From Sphagnum compactum (lineage: Eukaryota; Bryophyta; Sphagnopsida; Sphagnales), in the NCBI GenBank assembly GCA_965153455.1, contig OZ234502.1, positions 3,327,267-3,391,266 on the forward strand: DNA of 64,000 nt. The letters are read 5' to 3'. Position 1 is the stretch's first letter; each line of letters starts with the position of its first letter. Both the position numbers and the translations under genes were made by a program. Below are positions 12,001 to 26,250 of this stretch, piece after piece. The notes beneath the pieces were generated by a model that did no database searches, had not been told where the DNA came from, and saw only the letters and a list, made by a program, of their open reading frames with translations.

Positions 12001-12671
12001 CTTGTGAAAAGGAGAGTCTGAAGGAAGGAAGGAAGGATGTTGTTCTTGGTTCCAAGCTCAATGTGTTGTTGCAACCAACTACAAGGTCTCAAAGCTCCTG
12101 TTTTTGCTGGTTTTTCCTCTTTTCTCTTTGAAGTTTTTCGAGAACTGAAGGTAGGTGGGTGTGGGTTAAACAAGCCTTCTGCAGATTCATCACGGAAGTT
12201 TGATTAGTTCAGTAATGTCCTTAGATTTGCAAGCCGTGGAAACGAAGAAGAGCTGGTGAGCCAAGCCCTTCATCAGCTACACAAGAACTCCATGTAAATC
12301 AATTTCTTCGTTCAAGCTTTGTTGCTGTTTTGGTGTGCACACATGGAAGAGGGTTGTGTTTTCCTAGGGCTGACATTAAGAAGGAGGAGGAGGAGGAGGA
12401 GGCGGAGGAGGAGCAATGATAGTGTTGTTGAGCTCCTTGGTTGGTAGCAAGAGACACATCTTTAGCACCACCACCACCCCCAGGTCAACAAGCACTTCTT
12501 CTTCTTCTTCTTCCCTACTCTTCAAAGTTGAGCCGAGCTGCTTCTGGATTGTCTGGAGGAAGAATATAGGATCGTGAGAACAATTTTTTTTGATTTTGAG
12601 GGGGTGTTTTTTTTTATGTTTTCTGAATTGCAACAACCGTTTGGTGGTTTGTTTAGTGAGAGCTTAGCAAG
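12001..12671 (+). promoter_or_regulatory. 5' leader region of the U-box gene, with an upstream ORF and trinucleotide repeats
   Basis: This region directly precedes the U-box start codon. It contains a 56-codon upstream open frame (ATG 12037, TAG 12205-12207), a GGA-rich run at about 12382-12411 and a TTC run near 12497. The uORF contains a good donor (AAG|GTAGGT near 12148), so part of it may be intronic. The leader boundaries are inferred. Confidence 0.4.
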
Positions 12672-15600
12672 ATGCTAGAGATCATACCCATTGGGGCGGT
12701 CTTATCCCTCATCACAACCCAGGTTTTAGAAACAGCAAGAGCAGCAGAAGATGTGCTGGTGGAGAAAGAAAGCTTCAGGATAGTAGCACAGTATCTTCTC
12801 AGCATTCAACCTGCACTCTCAGAGCTTCAGAAACGAAATGTGCAAAACTCGCCAGCTGTTCGATATGCACTCAAAACTCTGCAAGAAGATATCAAAAAGG
12901 CAAGAAATTTGATTGACAGGTGCATCACAAAACCACGATTCTATCTCCTTGTCAATTGCCGCAGCATTGTGCGAGAGGCACAAGAAATCATTCAAGACCT
13001 AGGGAAGGATCTCCAGGTTTTGTCGCTAGCAAGCTTGGAAGTTTCAGTTGACATCCAAGAGAATGTGCAAAAGCTTCAAGATGAGATGGTGAATACTGAG
13101 CTTCAGCTTGGTAATCTGTCTACATCCACCATGACCAAGCTGGAGCTAGGTATAAGAGAGCACAGGACTGATCAAGGATTTGCAAATGACTTGATTTCTC
13201 AGATTGCTCATGCAGTTGGGGTTCCAGTTGAGACAACAGAAATTAGGAAAGAGCTTGCAAGCTTTAAGAAGGAAAAGGATGAAGCAGCAGCAAGGAAGGA
13301 ACGAAGTGAGGAGATGTTCATGGAGCAGGTGCTGGTGCTTCTCTCACGTGCAGATGTAGCTTACAATCCAGAGGCAACAGCTCATGCTTACAAAGAGCGT
13401 GCTCAGAGCATAAGTAGATATTATTGTAGTAGTGGTGATGATGATGATAATACTTTTCCTCCATTGCAAGCATTTTTGTGCCCTCTCAAAATGGCCGTGA
13501 TGAATGATCCAGTTATGCTCCAAAGTGGAAGAACATATGAGCGAGAGGACATCAAGCGCTGGTTTGATGCAGGTCACAAGACAGATCCAGTGACAAAAGA
13601 GGAGCTCTCGGATTTGTCCATGCACCCGAATGTCCCTCTCCGTCAATCAATTGTGGAATGGGTTGAGCGCAATTACTGTTTGAGCATTCGCCATGTGAAA
13701 CACATGATTGAGACTGGCAACGAGGCCAAGCAGCGAACAGGGTTTGCTAAATTGCAAAGTTTGTGTGAAGAGAATCAAGTGAACAAAGGTTGGATTGTTG
13801 CAGAAGATGGCCTCTTGAGTACCATTGTGGGAGTGCTCAAGTCTCAGAGCCGGGAGATCAAAAGAGATGCTCTCTTGACATTGTTCATGATTGTGAAGAA
13901 TCATGTTTCAAACAAGGTGAGCTTTATCTATATAGCTCATATTTCTTATGTTTTTGGTATCAAAGAACTGTCACCTTTTCATGTCTTCTTCAACCAGATG
14001 ACCATCAGGGGTTCAATAGAAGATATTCGGTTTATTGTGCTTTGGATCAGATGATGATCAGCTTTGCTCAGTTGCTTCAAGTTCTTGATCTTTGGATATG
14101 GCATAGTTTTTGTTTCTCTCGTTCTAGGGCAACTCATGTTGATTGGTTGTCAAATTTTCTCAGGAGATGGTGGCAGAGGTGGGTGGAGTGGAACAAATAG
14201 TACGGTGCTTGGCCCGAGACATGAGTGTTGCCAGACCGGCAGTAGTACTGCTCCATGAGTTGGCACAGGATGGGAAAGGTGGCAGCATAACTTCTGTCCG
14301 GGTTAAACTAGAGAGTGATCAGAGTGCCATCTTGTGCCTTGTCACTCTTGCGACAGGGAGGGATCCAGAAGCTGCCACAAGTGCACAATTTGTGTTGCAA
14401 CCTCTCTCTGACAGGGATGAAAATGTGATCCAGATGGCAAAAGCAAATTGGTTTCCTCCACTAATTGCACGCCTCCGTGAAGGTCACCTTCTTTTCCTCC
14501 CATCTTCTATTTGTAGTACTCTGCTGCCTTATCTGCTGCCATGCACAATGTAATCAATTCCTCCTTTAGTGGTTAGAAACTCTTGTTGTGAGCTTGGCTA
14601 TGTCCTCCATGCCTCATATGAGGCATGGCCTTTCACGGTTTTGAGAAAGCACTACTTCAGAGTGTAAATGAGGCTTACAGTACAACTGCCAACCCCTATA
14701 CTTGGCAAGATTATTCACTGTCTAATTTGAGACATTTCTTCTACAAAAAGTGTTGATGGTTTACATGATTATGCAGGAAGTGCAGCATCAAAATTGGCCA
14801 TGGCTAATGTGGTTGCGGAGATGGAGCTAACAGCTGATGGGAAGCAGAAGATGGTGGAACAAGGTGCGGTGGCACTGCTTGTGAACATATCAATGGAAAA
14901 GAGCAATGTGGAAATGACGGCAGCTGCATTAGGTGCACTCGATCGCCTATCTTTTATGAGCCAAAGTAAGAGTAACTTTGTGGATGCAGGCACTGTACCT
15001 GCCGTGCTTCACCATCTCTTTGCAGGTTGGTCACATCCAAATATACAAGAGATAGCAGCCTCCATTCTGAAGAATTTGGCAGCAGAAGATGGAACAGACT
15101 ACTTTCTTGACTCAAGTGGTGCACCACTTGAACTTGAGCTCCATATACAAAACTTGCTTTCAATGCAGGAAAGTATGGTGTGTTCACATGTGGTCCAGAA
15201 GCACTTGTTGGGTGCACTCTTGGGTATGGCTGCAAAACCGAATGCAGTGAAGGTGCGAACTTTGATACGCACTCAACAAGGCATCCCGAGGCTCTTGTCC
15301 ATAATACGAAGGGTTGAGAAGGATACTCGTGATTGCATTATTCACCTTCTTTGGCATTTGTCCGATGAAGGTGGCACACAGATTGCTGCTCTTGTGCATG
15401 GACAGCAATTAGCTGATGATTTTGTTCTTTGGCTCAAGGAAAGAGGCAAAGATAACATCCAAGTGGCAGCTGCTGGAATTCTTGCCAACCTTCCTCTGGA
15501 AGATGAAGTCCTCACAAGGTCATTGGTAGATTCAGGCGTGCTTTCAGAACTTGTGTCTGTGCTTCAAAGCGGAAATGAAAAAGCACAGGAAAGTGCAATC

Positions 15601-16260
15601 AGCGCATTGATGCGATTTACAGATGCCTCCAACATCAAGATCCAGCAAGCTCTGGCAAGCCTTGACATCCTTCCACTGCTTGTAACCTTATTGAGTTCTG
15701 GTACTGCATTTGCCAAAACAAAAGCTGCAATGGCATTGAGAAATTTCTCAATGAGCACCACATGCTTGAGTGTTGAGCCGCGCATGATGCTCAGCTGTTT
15801 ATGCTTCAGTACTGCACAACCAAGCGTTTGTAGAGTTCACCCTGGAAATTGTGACGTGAGGACCACATTTTGTTTAGTGAAGGCAGAGGCAATTCCAGCA
15901 CTAGTTCTGTTGGTGAAGGAGAAAGCTGAGAATGGAGCTTCTGATGCAGCAATCAATGCTCTTGCCACCTTGGTTGGTGATGATCAGATTCAAAGCAAAG
16001 GAGCACACATGCTTCATGAAAGCAATGCTATTGAACCCATGATAGATTTACTTCAGCAGGGCTCAGCAGACTCACAAGAAAGATTGCTAACACTATTGGA
16101 GATGATCTTCTCCGTGAAAGGCATACGAGAGTTCTACTGTGAAAAAGCTCGTATACCTTTAGTACATCTGACTGCTCATGGGACTTTAGGGCTACGTAAG
16201 AAGGCAGCTCATGTATTGGCTCAATTAGGCATGATACAGGAAACTTCAACTTACTTCTAA
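12672..16260 (+). CDS. U-box ARM-repeat E3 ubiquitin ligase, SAUL1/PUB43/PUB44 type
   Basis: E3 ubiquitin-protein ligase of the plant U-box family. Relatives SAUL1/PUB44 and PUB43 act at the plasma membrane in senescence and immunity control. Three exons, 12672-13916, 14164-14482 and 14777-16260, join in phase into 1015 codons. The N-terminal domain carries the family's AAEDVLVEKESF and KPRFYLLVNCRSIV motifs and the AxxLISQIAHAVGV stretch (about residues 25-190). The U-box is at about 265-335 (FLCPLKMAVMNDPVMLQSGR, then TYEREDIKRWF and TDPVTKEEL). Armadillo-type helical repeats follow to the C terminus. The family's Cys-rich insert is present (AQPSVCRVHPGNCDV, then TTFCLVKAEAIPAL). The start is the first ATG of an open frame that begins at the conserved domain. 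Intron 2 begins with the weak but phase-correct donor GAAG|GTCACC. Identification of the subfamily is firm; one-to-one orthology is not established. Confidence 0.92.
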
Positions 16261-17695
16261 CTTCTTTGGCACAAAATTGTAGTGTACTTGATATGTAACC
16301 CGAAAACAACAGATGATTGCAGACTTCAACTTCATTGTCATGTCTGGAGTTGAAGCTTTGCAATTGCTTGAATTTCAAAGGTGGACTGAGTGAAAGAAAG
16401 TGAGGGAAAATTTTCTCAAGGTTTTGAATGCAGAGTCTTCTGATCCTTCAGCTGATTTAAAGTGCGAAAAGTTGAAAATTTCCTTTCTTGTTTCAGGTGA
16501 GGATTGGGCCTCCAGTTTGTCCTAAACTTGTTAGAGAAATTTGAGCGTCACTTCTCAGATCTCAACTGGTTGTGTTGATCATCCTTTTCTTGTCTACAGA
16601 GTCCTAGAAGAGTTGATGAATCCACACCTAAGTCTGATTTTATGAGCAAGATGCATATCATGTTCAAGCTCTTATATATACCTTGGGAACCTTGAAGTCT
16701 TTGAGATGCCAGTGAATTCCGAGTGCTTCAGTTTGGTTGTTTTCTCTTACTGATGATGGTAATGCCCGTTCAGTTCTGCAGCAACAGCATATTTTGTGTC
16801 CCCTGGGTTGTGCTATGCTGCTTTGGACTTTCCTTGAGTGAGTGTGAAACTTTGTCCTCTTTTTCTCTTCTGCAAAATGTTGAAGGAGATGATCTAGGAC
16901 CTGAAAATCACTGATGAAGAAATTGTCGTTCTTGTGATAGGTAGCTTCTGGTTCATTTTTGGCAGCCTTGTTTTGTCCTGAAGTCCCCATCCATGATCTG
17001 GAGTAGCTCAGATGGGAGCAAGGTTTTTGGAGATGTGATCATCCCAGGTCGTTGTGACAATGTTCCAACTCACAAAGGAACAACTTCTCAACATGGAGAC
17101 GTTGGACTAACAACTGTAGCAGCTCAGCTCTCATGGAAGAAAGTGCTTAAATCACCGAAGGAAGCATGTCAGAATGCTGTCTGGCACAATCTATTTATTC
17201 CTCAGCAGAATGTCCAAGATCTCATGCAATCCACCTAAAATGTGCCTCTGAAATCTCAAGTTGCAGATCGCTGGAAGTTAGTAGAAGAAGAAGCACAGTC
17301 TGCTACATAAGGTAACTCCAACCTGACCTGAAAAACTTGCAATGTTAGCTCTTGCTTTTCAATGTTGTGTTTTTTTTCGTTGACAAAGGAAGGTCTAGTA
17401 TGCAGTTCTTCAGTCTTTTGTTTTTGTAACATGCTCTGCACCAGCACAGCTGCCTGTGTGATATGATTGTAAGTTTAAAGTGGTGTACCCTGCTTTCAAA
17501 CATGAGGAAATAGGAGGCGGCACTCTGGCTCAATAGCAAATCTAATATCCCCATGGCTGAAAGCAGATTTTGCTGCTTTGGTACCAGGGACTCTGCAATT
17601 CCAAGGACATCTTCTGATCAAATCCATGTCTTGCAAGATATGTTCAAGTGGACTATGAGAGAGAGAGAGAGAGAGAGAGGGCAATGAAGATTTTG
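16261..17695 (+). other. Downstream/3' UTR region of the U-box gene
   Basis: Mixed-composition DNA of genic texture follows the U-box stop. No conserved protein is seen on either strand; short open frames lack motifs. Part of it is presumably the 3' UTR. A (GA)n microsatellite lies at about 17656-17679. Confidence 0.4.
17656..17679. repeat. (GA)n microsatellite
   Basis: Uninterrupted GA dinucleotide run directly upstream of the PPR-like remnant. Confidence 0.9.
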
Positions 17696-17702
17696 TGACA
17701 AA

Positions 17703-17815
17703 ATGCAACAAGGCATTCTTGTTGTCAACATGTATGCCAAATGTGGGAGCATTGTGGATGCATGGAGAGTGTGTTCAATGGGTTGTTTTTGTCCATGGCA
17801 CGATGTCCAAGCAAC
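17703..17815 (+). pseudogene. Pentatricopeptide repeat (PPR) gene fragment
   Basis: The frame starting at 17703 reads GILVVNMYAKCGSIVDAWRV. This matches the consensus of plant PPR-PLS proteins, where a repeat reads 'LVDMYAKCGSIEDARRVF'. Only about one 35-residue repeat is recognisable. After it the expected 'M..RDVVSWN' segment degenerates (CPWHDVQ), and no further repeats are readable in either direction. It is interpreted as a decayed fragment of an organelle RNA-editing-type PPR gene. Confidence 0.5.
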
Positions 17816-20800
17816 AACATCAAGGCTACACCATGCATGGGCATTTTTATGGAAGCTATGTTGTGCAATTGAGCATCTCTGCTGCTGCTGGCAAGTAAAG
17901 AAGAAAAGGAGTACCTCAATTGTGTTGCCATAGTGAGAAGCTGGCCCAGCATTGTATTTAAGCTTGTCAGCACACTTCCTAGTACTAAGTGCGCATGTTC
18001 AAGAAATCTAATAGCAATGTGGCAGCTTGTTATCAACCTCATTGCAAAGATGGTTGGAAGATGAATCCAAGTAGAGGATGCCCCAATAAGCTTCTTTAGG
18101 AAACTCCCCAAAGACGATTTTTTTTTCTTTCTAAAGTGGTGCAACTATAGATGTATTCTCAACCAAAACAATTTCAACATTTCAAGCTTCAGCTATTGCC
18201 CAGATCTCTACCAAGCAAACAGCGGCAGGGGTAGTGCAATGCAAAAACAAATACAAAGAAGAAGATGAAGAAGAGTTTTATGCTATTTTTTTTTTCCGTC
18301 AAATTTGTTGGGCTTTGTTTTTGCACATCTAAACATGAAAGATGTTTAATATTCTATGCTGCCACATCCTCAAGTCACAAGAGTTCTGTAAACATACCAT
18401 AGTCAAATGTATGATGCTGAACACTTCTACAACTACTACCTACTCTTGGCTCTTTTGAGTCCTCAACTGCATGAGCAACAGATCACCTGAACCTACAGTG
18501 GTGGGTCATGTTGTGACGATTTTGGTCAGATGAATGGGGGCATCTGCAGATTTGCATGGGGATCACTAAAGCTGCAGTGCACACTTGCCAACCAAGATAC
18601 TCTTGAGACCAGGAAAAAAAACCCAAAAAAAGGAGAGGCAAATACACAAAGAGTAGTACATAAGAGCTTCTCCCTCTTATGTACTATACCAGTCTTTGAC
18701 CATTAGTGACTAGCTTGGGTACAAATCATTTTACAAGTTCATTTTGGACATACCATTCTCCCCACCATCTATTCTTTTCTCATGTTTTGTTGTTTACACA
18801 TGGACTACTCACTTACCTCCTTGATTCCCAACTTCAAAACTATCATCACTCAATCATTTTAAAAGAGCATTTTTAATGATATGCTAGTTGTGCTTGGTGT
18901 CACTAAAGGGCCTAGGTGCCTCTTTCCCATGATGTCTTTTATGAGATTTTGTTTTTCCTTTTTCAACATGGTATTCAATATTTTTGTAATCATACATAAT
19001 TTTTTGTTTCAGACATATATTTCATGCATTTTTCATCATGTGTTATAGAAGGAGGTTGCCTATCTCATCTCTTGAAAGGCATGCATCCAAAGATTTTTGA
19101 ATTGGTTCATTTCCATTTCTTTGCATTGTTATTTCATTTGTTGCATTCATTCACAAATAGACGTCCTAGCTGTGTTGCTTGTTGCCCATTAGTTATTGGG
19201 GTTCAATGTGTTTTACTACAGCTTTATATCTATCTTCAACATTGATGATTGTTTACTTTGGAGTCCGACCATGGTCCTTCCTTACATAACTGGTTTCACC
19301 TTTTTAACGAAGATGGGACAAACATCAACACCCGTTGTAAGTCAAGTAGAACATGCATTCTAGGCATTCTTTTCTTAGTGCCTATAAAGCCATCCTCAAA
19401 CCCCATGCCCTTTTTTGAAAACTTTAGACTGCCCTAACTTGTTACTCCCACCCCCCAAATTGAATTTGTTGTGGAATTTTATTCTACACACACAACACAA
19501 TGAAAGTTTGAAGCATAGACATTTTTACAATTTTGCTTAATTGATATTTTCTTTTTCCAATTTTCATAGTTCAGAGAATGTTGTTGTAATTTATTTGGTT
19601 GGATTAGTTGAAACTTGAACCACAAAATTTGTGATTTTTAGAGGATAGTGGGTGGATAAAGCAAATACCCTCAAGTATGGTGCACCTTGCAAAGTGACCA
19701 TATTTTCTAGTTGATTATGTGATGGAAATTATGCAAGTCCTAGTTGTCATACTATTATCCGCGATTTTAACAACACATATGAGATACATATTTCCATGAG
19801 GTCACTTTGGCCCTCTCCTCTTGAGAGAAGGATAAACCCAATTATAAATGTGCAAATTCATTATTTGTAAAATATTTCTTTCCCATTTCAGACTTAAAAT
19901 GGGCAATGTGGGTAAATTTTATTTAAAAATTTCATTCTTATCAAATTATTATTTTACAATGTTTTTGTCAAAATGTTGATTTCACTAGGATAAGCTTTTC
20001 ATCTTCAAGAGAGAAAAAAAACCAAATATTTAAAAGCTACATGTGAGGTGCCTAACATGTTGTTGATAATTGACTAAATAAATTCATGTTTATTTTTCGT
20101 TAAGGAGACAAGGGTGCAACCATTATCAAATTAAACTCTTACAGTCCATTAAAGTATTACAATCCATTAAATCTAATGAAAATTCAAATTGAAGGATCAA
20201 ATTTGACATGTTACACAAAATGACAAAAATTACAATAAAATTCTAAAATATTTATTCAAAAACGTTCCCTTGTGTTAAATAAGGTGACAATAAGCATGCA
20301 TGCCTCAAAATATTTTTAAAACTAAAAATTTCACAAAATCAACTCATTTTTTACATCAATTCATTGTCATTGGTAACACGTAGCAATGTGGAGCCCAAGT
20401 ATATATATATGTACAAGTACTTGGGCTCTTGGTAATGCTTGGGCCCTTGGTAATGCCCTTGACCGAGGGCTTTACCCAATGTATAGACCTGCCAAAAATT
20501 CGGTAGAGAAACCGAGGCCCAAACAGGAGGGGGGATTATGAAAAACAAAATGCACTTCCAAAATGGGAGAAAATGAGGCAAACAGGGAAGCGGGCATTAT
20601 GAAAAACAAAATGGCCTCGGTGCTACCAGATGAAAAAATATGCTTTATAAGGTTACCTCCAGATACACTGCAAAATTTCTGACCTGAACTTGCGGGCCTA
20701 GATTTTACCTACAACATGGCACAGATTTAAGGCACCTTCCTAACGGCATCTCCAATGGTGCTCAGCATGTGACTTCAGACAATACAATTTATTGCGAAAA

Positions 20801-23800
20801 AGTCAAAATGTGCCAGTTTAGCTCAGGAAATTGGTTTTTCTGCACCAAATTCGTGCAGATTGCATTACTGTGGCTGGTGAAGGGCACAACTCAGTTGTGC
20901 ACCTCCAAAAAAGAGTGTAATAAATTGGACCTAACTGCAGCTCAGTATTTTTGATTTCCAGGTAGTTTGCTATTAGTAATCCCCACATATGTGCAGTTCC
21001 AGTTACAGTTTTATTCGTGGGTTTGTCAAAAAAAAAAAAAGCTAAACTTAGACATTTAATTTTTTTATCCAGAGTGACATACTGAGCACTGGTGGAGGAG
21101 ATACTCTAATACACTGCAAAAACCCCACCAAGGCCATTATGTTTGAGACAATTAAATTATCCACAAAAGCAATGAAACTGAGGAACAAAAATCCTGGGAT
21201 TCCTTAAAAACTGAGGACAATCAAAATACTCGAAGAGACTATGCCAAAGGAAAATAACAAAAAATCTTAACCTAAGATCATTTGAATTTTCTCTTGTATC
21301 TTCTGTTTTGCCTGTGTTGATCATGGCACAAAAGAAATAAACCTTAGCATTATAGTAACAAAAGTAAGATGATAACAAGAATTCGATAGGATACAAGTTT
21401 AGGGTTTAAAAGATATGGAAAGGGATTGCAACTCCACGATGACAACAAAGTCGAAGATGCCACCCAATGTGCAACTTCACGCCTCGACCAGGATGATTAT
21501 AGCTTAAAATTACACAAAACTTACATCCAACAATAGTTAGAGATTTCTTGAGTTTAGGAATACTTACGATTTTAAAAATTTCTTGAGCTTAGGAATACCT
21601 AAGATTTTTTTTATGTCGATCACTTTCTAAAGTTCATCTTCACTTTCATGGACCTTATCCATAGTTCAAAAGGCAGATGACTCAGTACTCAGAGTCAGAC
21701 CCAAAGTGAGGATAAGTTTAATACCACTTTAAATTAGCTTTCTAACATTTATAATTTACTCCATTTGATAATATGGGTCATGCTTGCTCTTCTTCATCAT
21801 GCCACATGAATCTATGGCTTTTTGTGAGTAGTATACCTAGTCTTTTAATCCCTATTTGTGGAAGATTTTGTAAGGTTTTTTTTCCCTATCCTCTGTCTTT
21901 ATGCACCAAATGTTTAAGGCCGTTATAAACCTCAACATACCCTCAAAGCCCTTGCTAATCGGGGGTTCACATAATGTGATAATAGGTATATTAGTGTTAT
22001 TCATATTAATTAATTCATGGGTGTGCTCATAAGTTTTTGTTTTTTTTTTTTGAAAGAGTCATCTATTGATTGACCCATCATCAATTTTTTTGGAACATTG
22101 AGCACTCACCAATAGAAGCACCTCTTTGGACCCTAGGCACAAAATAAAATAAAACTTGCTACCCTATGGCTAACCTTTTTCAGTTTATATATGTTATAGT
22201 TGAACTTTGGGCAAACCATATGGGATAATTCTGAGGTGATATTGGGAATGTCTTGGGGAACAACTTGGGAATTCGAGGAATCTTTTGAGAACATGATGGG
22301 AACATATTGGGAACAAGAGGAAAAAGCCAAAAAAATCCCTTCCCTCCCTCTCCTCCCAAAAGAAAAAATAATTGAATGCCTTATGAACACATGTCGAGCT
22401 TTCTCATTGGTTACACAAAACTGATATTTTCAATACAATTTGTCACCATTTTTGGCCTGGGCTAATGGCAAGGGCACAAACCATGGGACATAGTGCCACA
22501 ATAGTAATCTAAAGTCTAAAAATTTGGCAAAACTCTAACTTGTGATATAGATAACCTAAAAGAATCCAGAGTGCTTCAATTAAATTGTGCAATGACGTGC
22601 TCAATATTTCATATATGATGGGACAGGGGAACATACATTTAGGGGTTAGGCCATGGACTAAAGCACTAGCATATATATTGTGTAAGAAATAAAGGGGAAA
22701 AAAAATTCAATCCACCACATGTGATGAAATTTTGATGTCATTCAAGGAAGATGTTGAAAGATATGATATATGAACCTTCCTCTAATGGCCCTCGACTAAA
22801 GAGAGCATGAACTTCTTCTTCCTTTTGGATGTGAATTCTCTAAGTATTCATATCTTTTCAGTGTTTGTTGTGTTTTGTGTTTGGAAAGTGTTACATCGAC
22901 ATTGCATCATAACGGATTCAAAACTCTCAAAGCTCAAACACCGACAAAATAGGAGGACACTTAGTGTTCCTATTGGACACTAGGTTGAGAACAATACACC
23001 TAATTAATTTAGGTGTGAAATTGGATTTGGTAATCACGTGGATGCTAGGAGTCAAGTAATGTAATGGTCCATAATGATACATTTGGCATTCAAAAAATGA
23101 CATCCCTTTTATTTGCATGTTGATTTTCTTTTGACGTTCAGCTCATACGCTTGCATATGCTTGCTTGTTTGTTTGTTTTTTGGTGTTGATTATATTAGTT
23201 TTTAGTGTCGTTCTTCTCTCTTCATTTGAGACACCCATTTAAGATAATCTTCAACTTTCAAGCCCTTTGGATTCCAAGCCCTTTGGATTCCTATTGTTTT
23301 TTTTTAAAATAGGATTCTTTGGAGACATGCTAGAAAAGCTTATGACACATTTGCAAAAGAAATAAGAAGGCTCCAAGTTGGGTGGCTTTTGGTGTGTGTA
23401 GTTCCACATTTCCGGTCGGTCAATGCCCTTCCTTTTGTTCAATTTTGGGGCCCCTTGTGATTGAACAATAATGCATATTAAAGAATGAAGGGCCAATTTC
23501 AAATAGCCTTCTTTTGCATGCATTCAACAAGACCATTCTCAAAGCTTCAAAACTAGGTATGTCTGTCACTTGTGAAAACTCAAAAAAGGTTGCGAAAAAA
23601 ATACATCAAAACCTATTTTCTTAGGAGAGGTGCTTTTGGGGGGGGCTTTTCCTCTCAAAGGGTAGGAGGATTTTAACAAAAATGGCATGAAAGTAAAGCA
23701 ATTTCCACCCAAAATGTAGGGTTTAGAGTGTGTTTCCACCCTTCTTTACATTCCTTTCAAATTTTTTGGGAGATCATAATACATGCGTAACCGACATGTA

Positions 23801-25535
23801 TCTAAATTTGACCTTCCATTGTATTTTTTGGGGTGGTGTGGGCAAACCGACCAACGAAAACAACCCCTCTCCTTCCTTGTAGCCTAGTTTATAGGAATCT
23901 ATGTCCCGTGGGAACAAGCTTTCTTCAAAACTCTAGTCTATCTTTTGGGTTACCCTTTGTCTCGTTACCCTAATGTTTAGGGCGTTCATTTTCATAGTGA
24001 GTAAAAGACTAATAGCATGCACATCATCCCAATGTCATGGGAACATGGGAACAAGGGGTTTTCACTTAGGGAGCTTGGGAGACTTAATCTGAACCCTAAT
24101 AGTTAACCCAACCATTTGCATCAATCACTAAATGCTACTCTTAAGTTGTCCGAAATTTTGGTGTTTGCTTGCTAGTGATCAAAAGTATAGAGAGATTGGT
24201 ATAATAAATATATCAAGAGGAAACTTCAATATGCTCCTACCTTGATAGATTTTGCACATCTTGAATTACTGAATGAGAGAGTTAGCATTAAAACCCGATT
24301 CTTTATGTCTAATTGCACACTTATAATCAACAACTTTTTTGGTTGCAATGACACTAAAATTCCTTTAATTTCTGAACCAAAATGAATGTTAAATTTCAAG
24401 GTTATTCTTCAATTTGAAATTTGTTGCATTTATTTAGCATTTTTTAAAGCCTAAAAATGTTATGACTTTTCATGGAACCTTAGTAATTTGGGTCATTTGT
24501 ATGGAGTATAGACCTTTGTGAGGTAGCCTTCAATGGAGTACAATGGAGACATGGTCTGAATAGAAAGAGAGAGAGAGAGTGCACAATGCACTCTATTAAA
24601 CAAGGGGTGTGTCACGGTGTGGCCTTGCCATATACATTAAAAAGTATCTTAAGGCAAAAGAAGAATTACGGAAACTCAAATATTTCACCATGTAAAAATA
24701 TAATCTTCAAAAAAATCCTCTTAAATAACCAAAATCCTTCAAGATATAATTATAACTCTATTATAACTAATCTCAAGTTTCAACACAAGCCAAAATATCA
24801 TCTTTCAAAAATCCTCATATAAAGATAGACATATTATTACCTAGTCGGGGCCAAAATCCCTTAAGCTACTATACTCTAGAATGAATCTAAACACAATAAT
24901 ATCCTTGCCTTGGTAGGCAACACCAAAAAAACAAAAAACAAAAAAAAAAACCTTCGGTCCCTTTCAACTTTGGTGCAATGCTCAAGGTCATATAATTTTG
25001 AGAACTCCTCGCCTTCTAGTAGCCTTAACAAATGAACCAACAATGAAACTTCAAACCAACAATGGAACTTCATTCATCTCACGTTGCTTTTAACGCAATC
25101 AAATTGATGGGTAGTGCAAAACCATATTGGTCGGTGTGGGCAAATTTTGAACCTTTTTGGGCTTTTCCCCCTTTTGGAGGTTGTCATTTACATGAAAACT
25201 TTGGAAGAAGCCCGTTTTACGAGTTTTAGACTCGATGCAAATTGTGATTTCATAGTATGTTAACGTCAACTCAAAAGAAATGATATTAAATTTTTTTCAT
25301 CCAAAAATAATTATCATCCGATATATTAAAGGACATTTTCTCAAGTGGTATAAAGTTTACACTTTATTAATGAGGCACAAACCATTTTCATCCATGGTTT
25401 GAAGTTTTTATTTCAAGTTAGGGGATTTTAAGGATACCGGAAAATACTTGAACAGCTTCCTCCCAAGTAACGATGCCACAAAATATCTCAAAATAATAAT
25501 GCAAATGAGTGCGATAAAAACTGAAAAAAATTCTC

Positions 25536-25557
25536 ATAATAATAATAATAATAATAA
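25536..25557. repeat. (AAT)n microsatellite
   Basis: Seven or so uninterrupted AAT units near the start of the minisatellite region. Confidence 0.85.
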
Positions 25558-25654
25558 ATGCCACAAAACCTTTTAAGGCCCACCTCAACAAGGAGCGCTA
25601 AGTCTCCAAACAAAAAAACAAACAAATTTTTTTTTAAAAATGAAATGCCAAAAT

Positions 25655-26250
25655 TGGCAAAATTCAGTGAAATGCAAGACTTTGAATGAAGGGGAAAAAA
25701 ACCTTTAATAAAATTCAAAAATTCACTGAAATGAAGGGATTTGAATGAACGGAAAAAACCTTTTTAATGAAATTCAAAAATTCAATGAAATGCAAGAATT
25801 GAATGAAGGGAAAGAACCTTTATAATGAAATTCAAAAATTCAATGAAATGCAAGTATTGAACGAAGGGAAAAACCTTTTTAATGAAATTCAAAAATTCAA
25901 TGAAATGCAAGAATTGAACGAAGGGGGAAAAAAAAACCTTTAATGGAATTTTTTAAAAATTCAATGAAATGCAAGAATTGAATGAAGGGAAAAAACCTTA
26001 TGAAAGGAAAAAACATTTTTAACGAAATTAAAAAATTCAATGAAATGCAAGAATTGAATGAAGGGAAAAAAACCTTTAATGAAAGGGAAACCTTTTTAAT
26101 GAAATTAAAAAATTCAATGAAATGCAAGAATGAATGAAAAACCTTTAATGAAATTAATAAAATATTCAGTGAAATGCAAAAATAGATTGAAATGCCAAAA
26201 AAGTCAATGAAAAGCAAAAATAGAATGAAATCCAAAAAATTCAATGAAAC
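25655..26250. repeat. Minisatellite, unit about 58-75 bp, about nine degenerate copies
   Basis: The unit contains 'attcaatgaaatgcaagaat' followed by 'tgaatgaagggaaaaaacct' and 'ttaatgaaattcaaaa'. Copies differ mainly by the length of their A runs and by small deletions. The last copies (26160-26250) are the most degraded. Confidence 0.9.
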
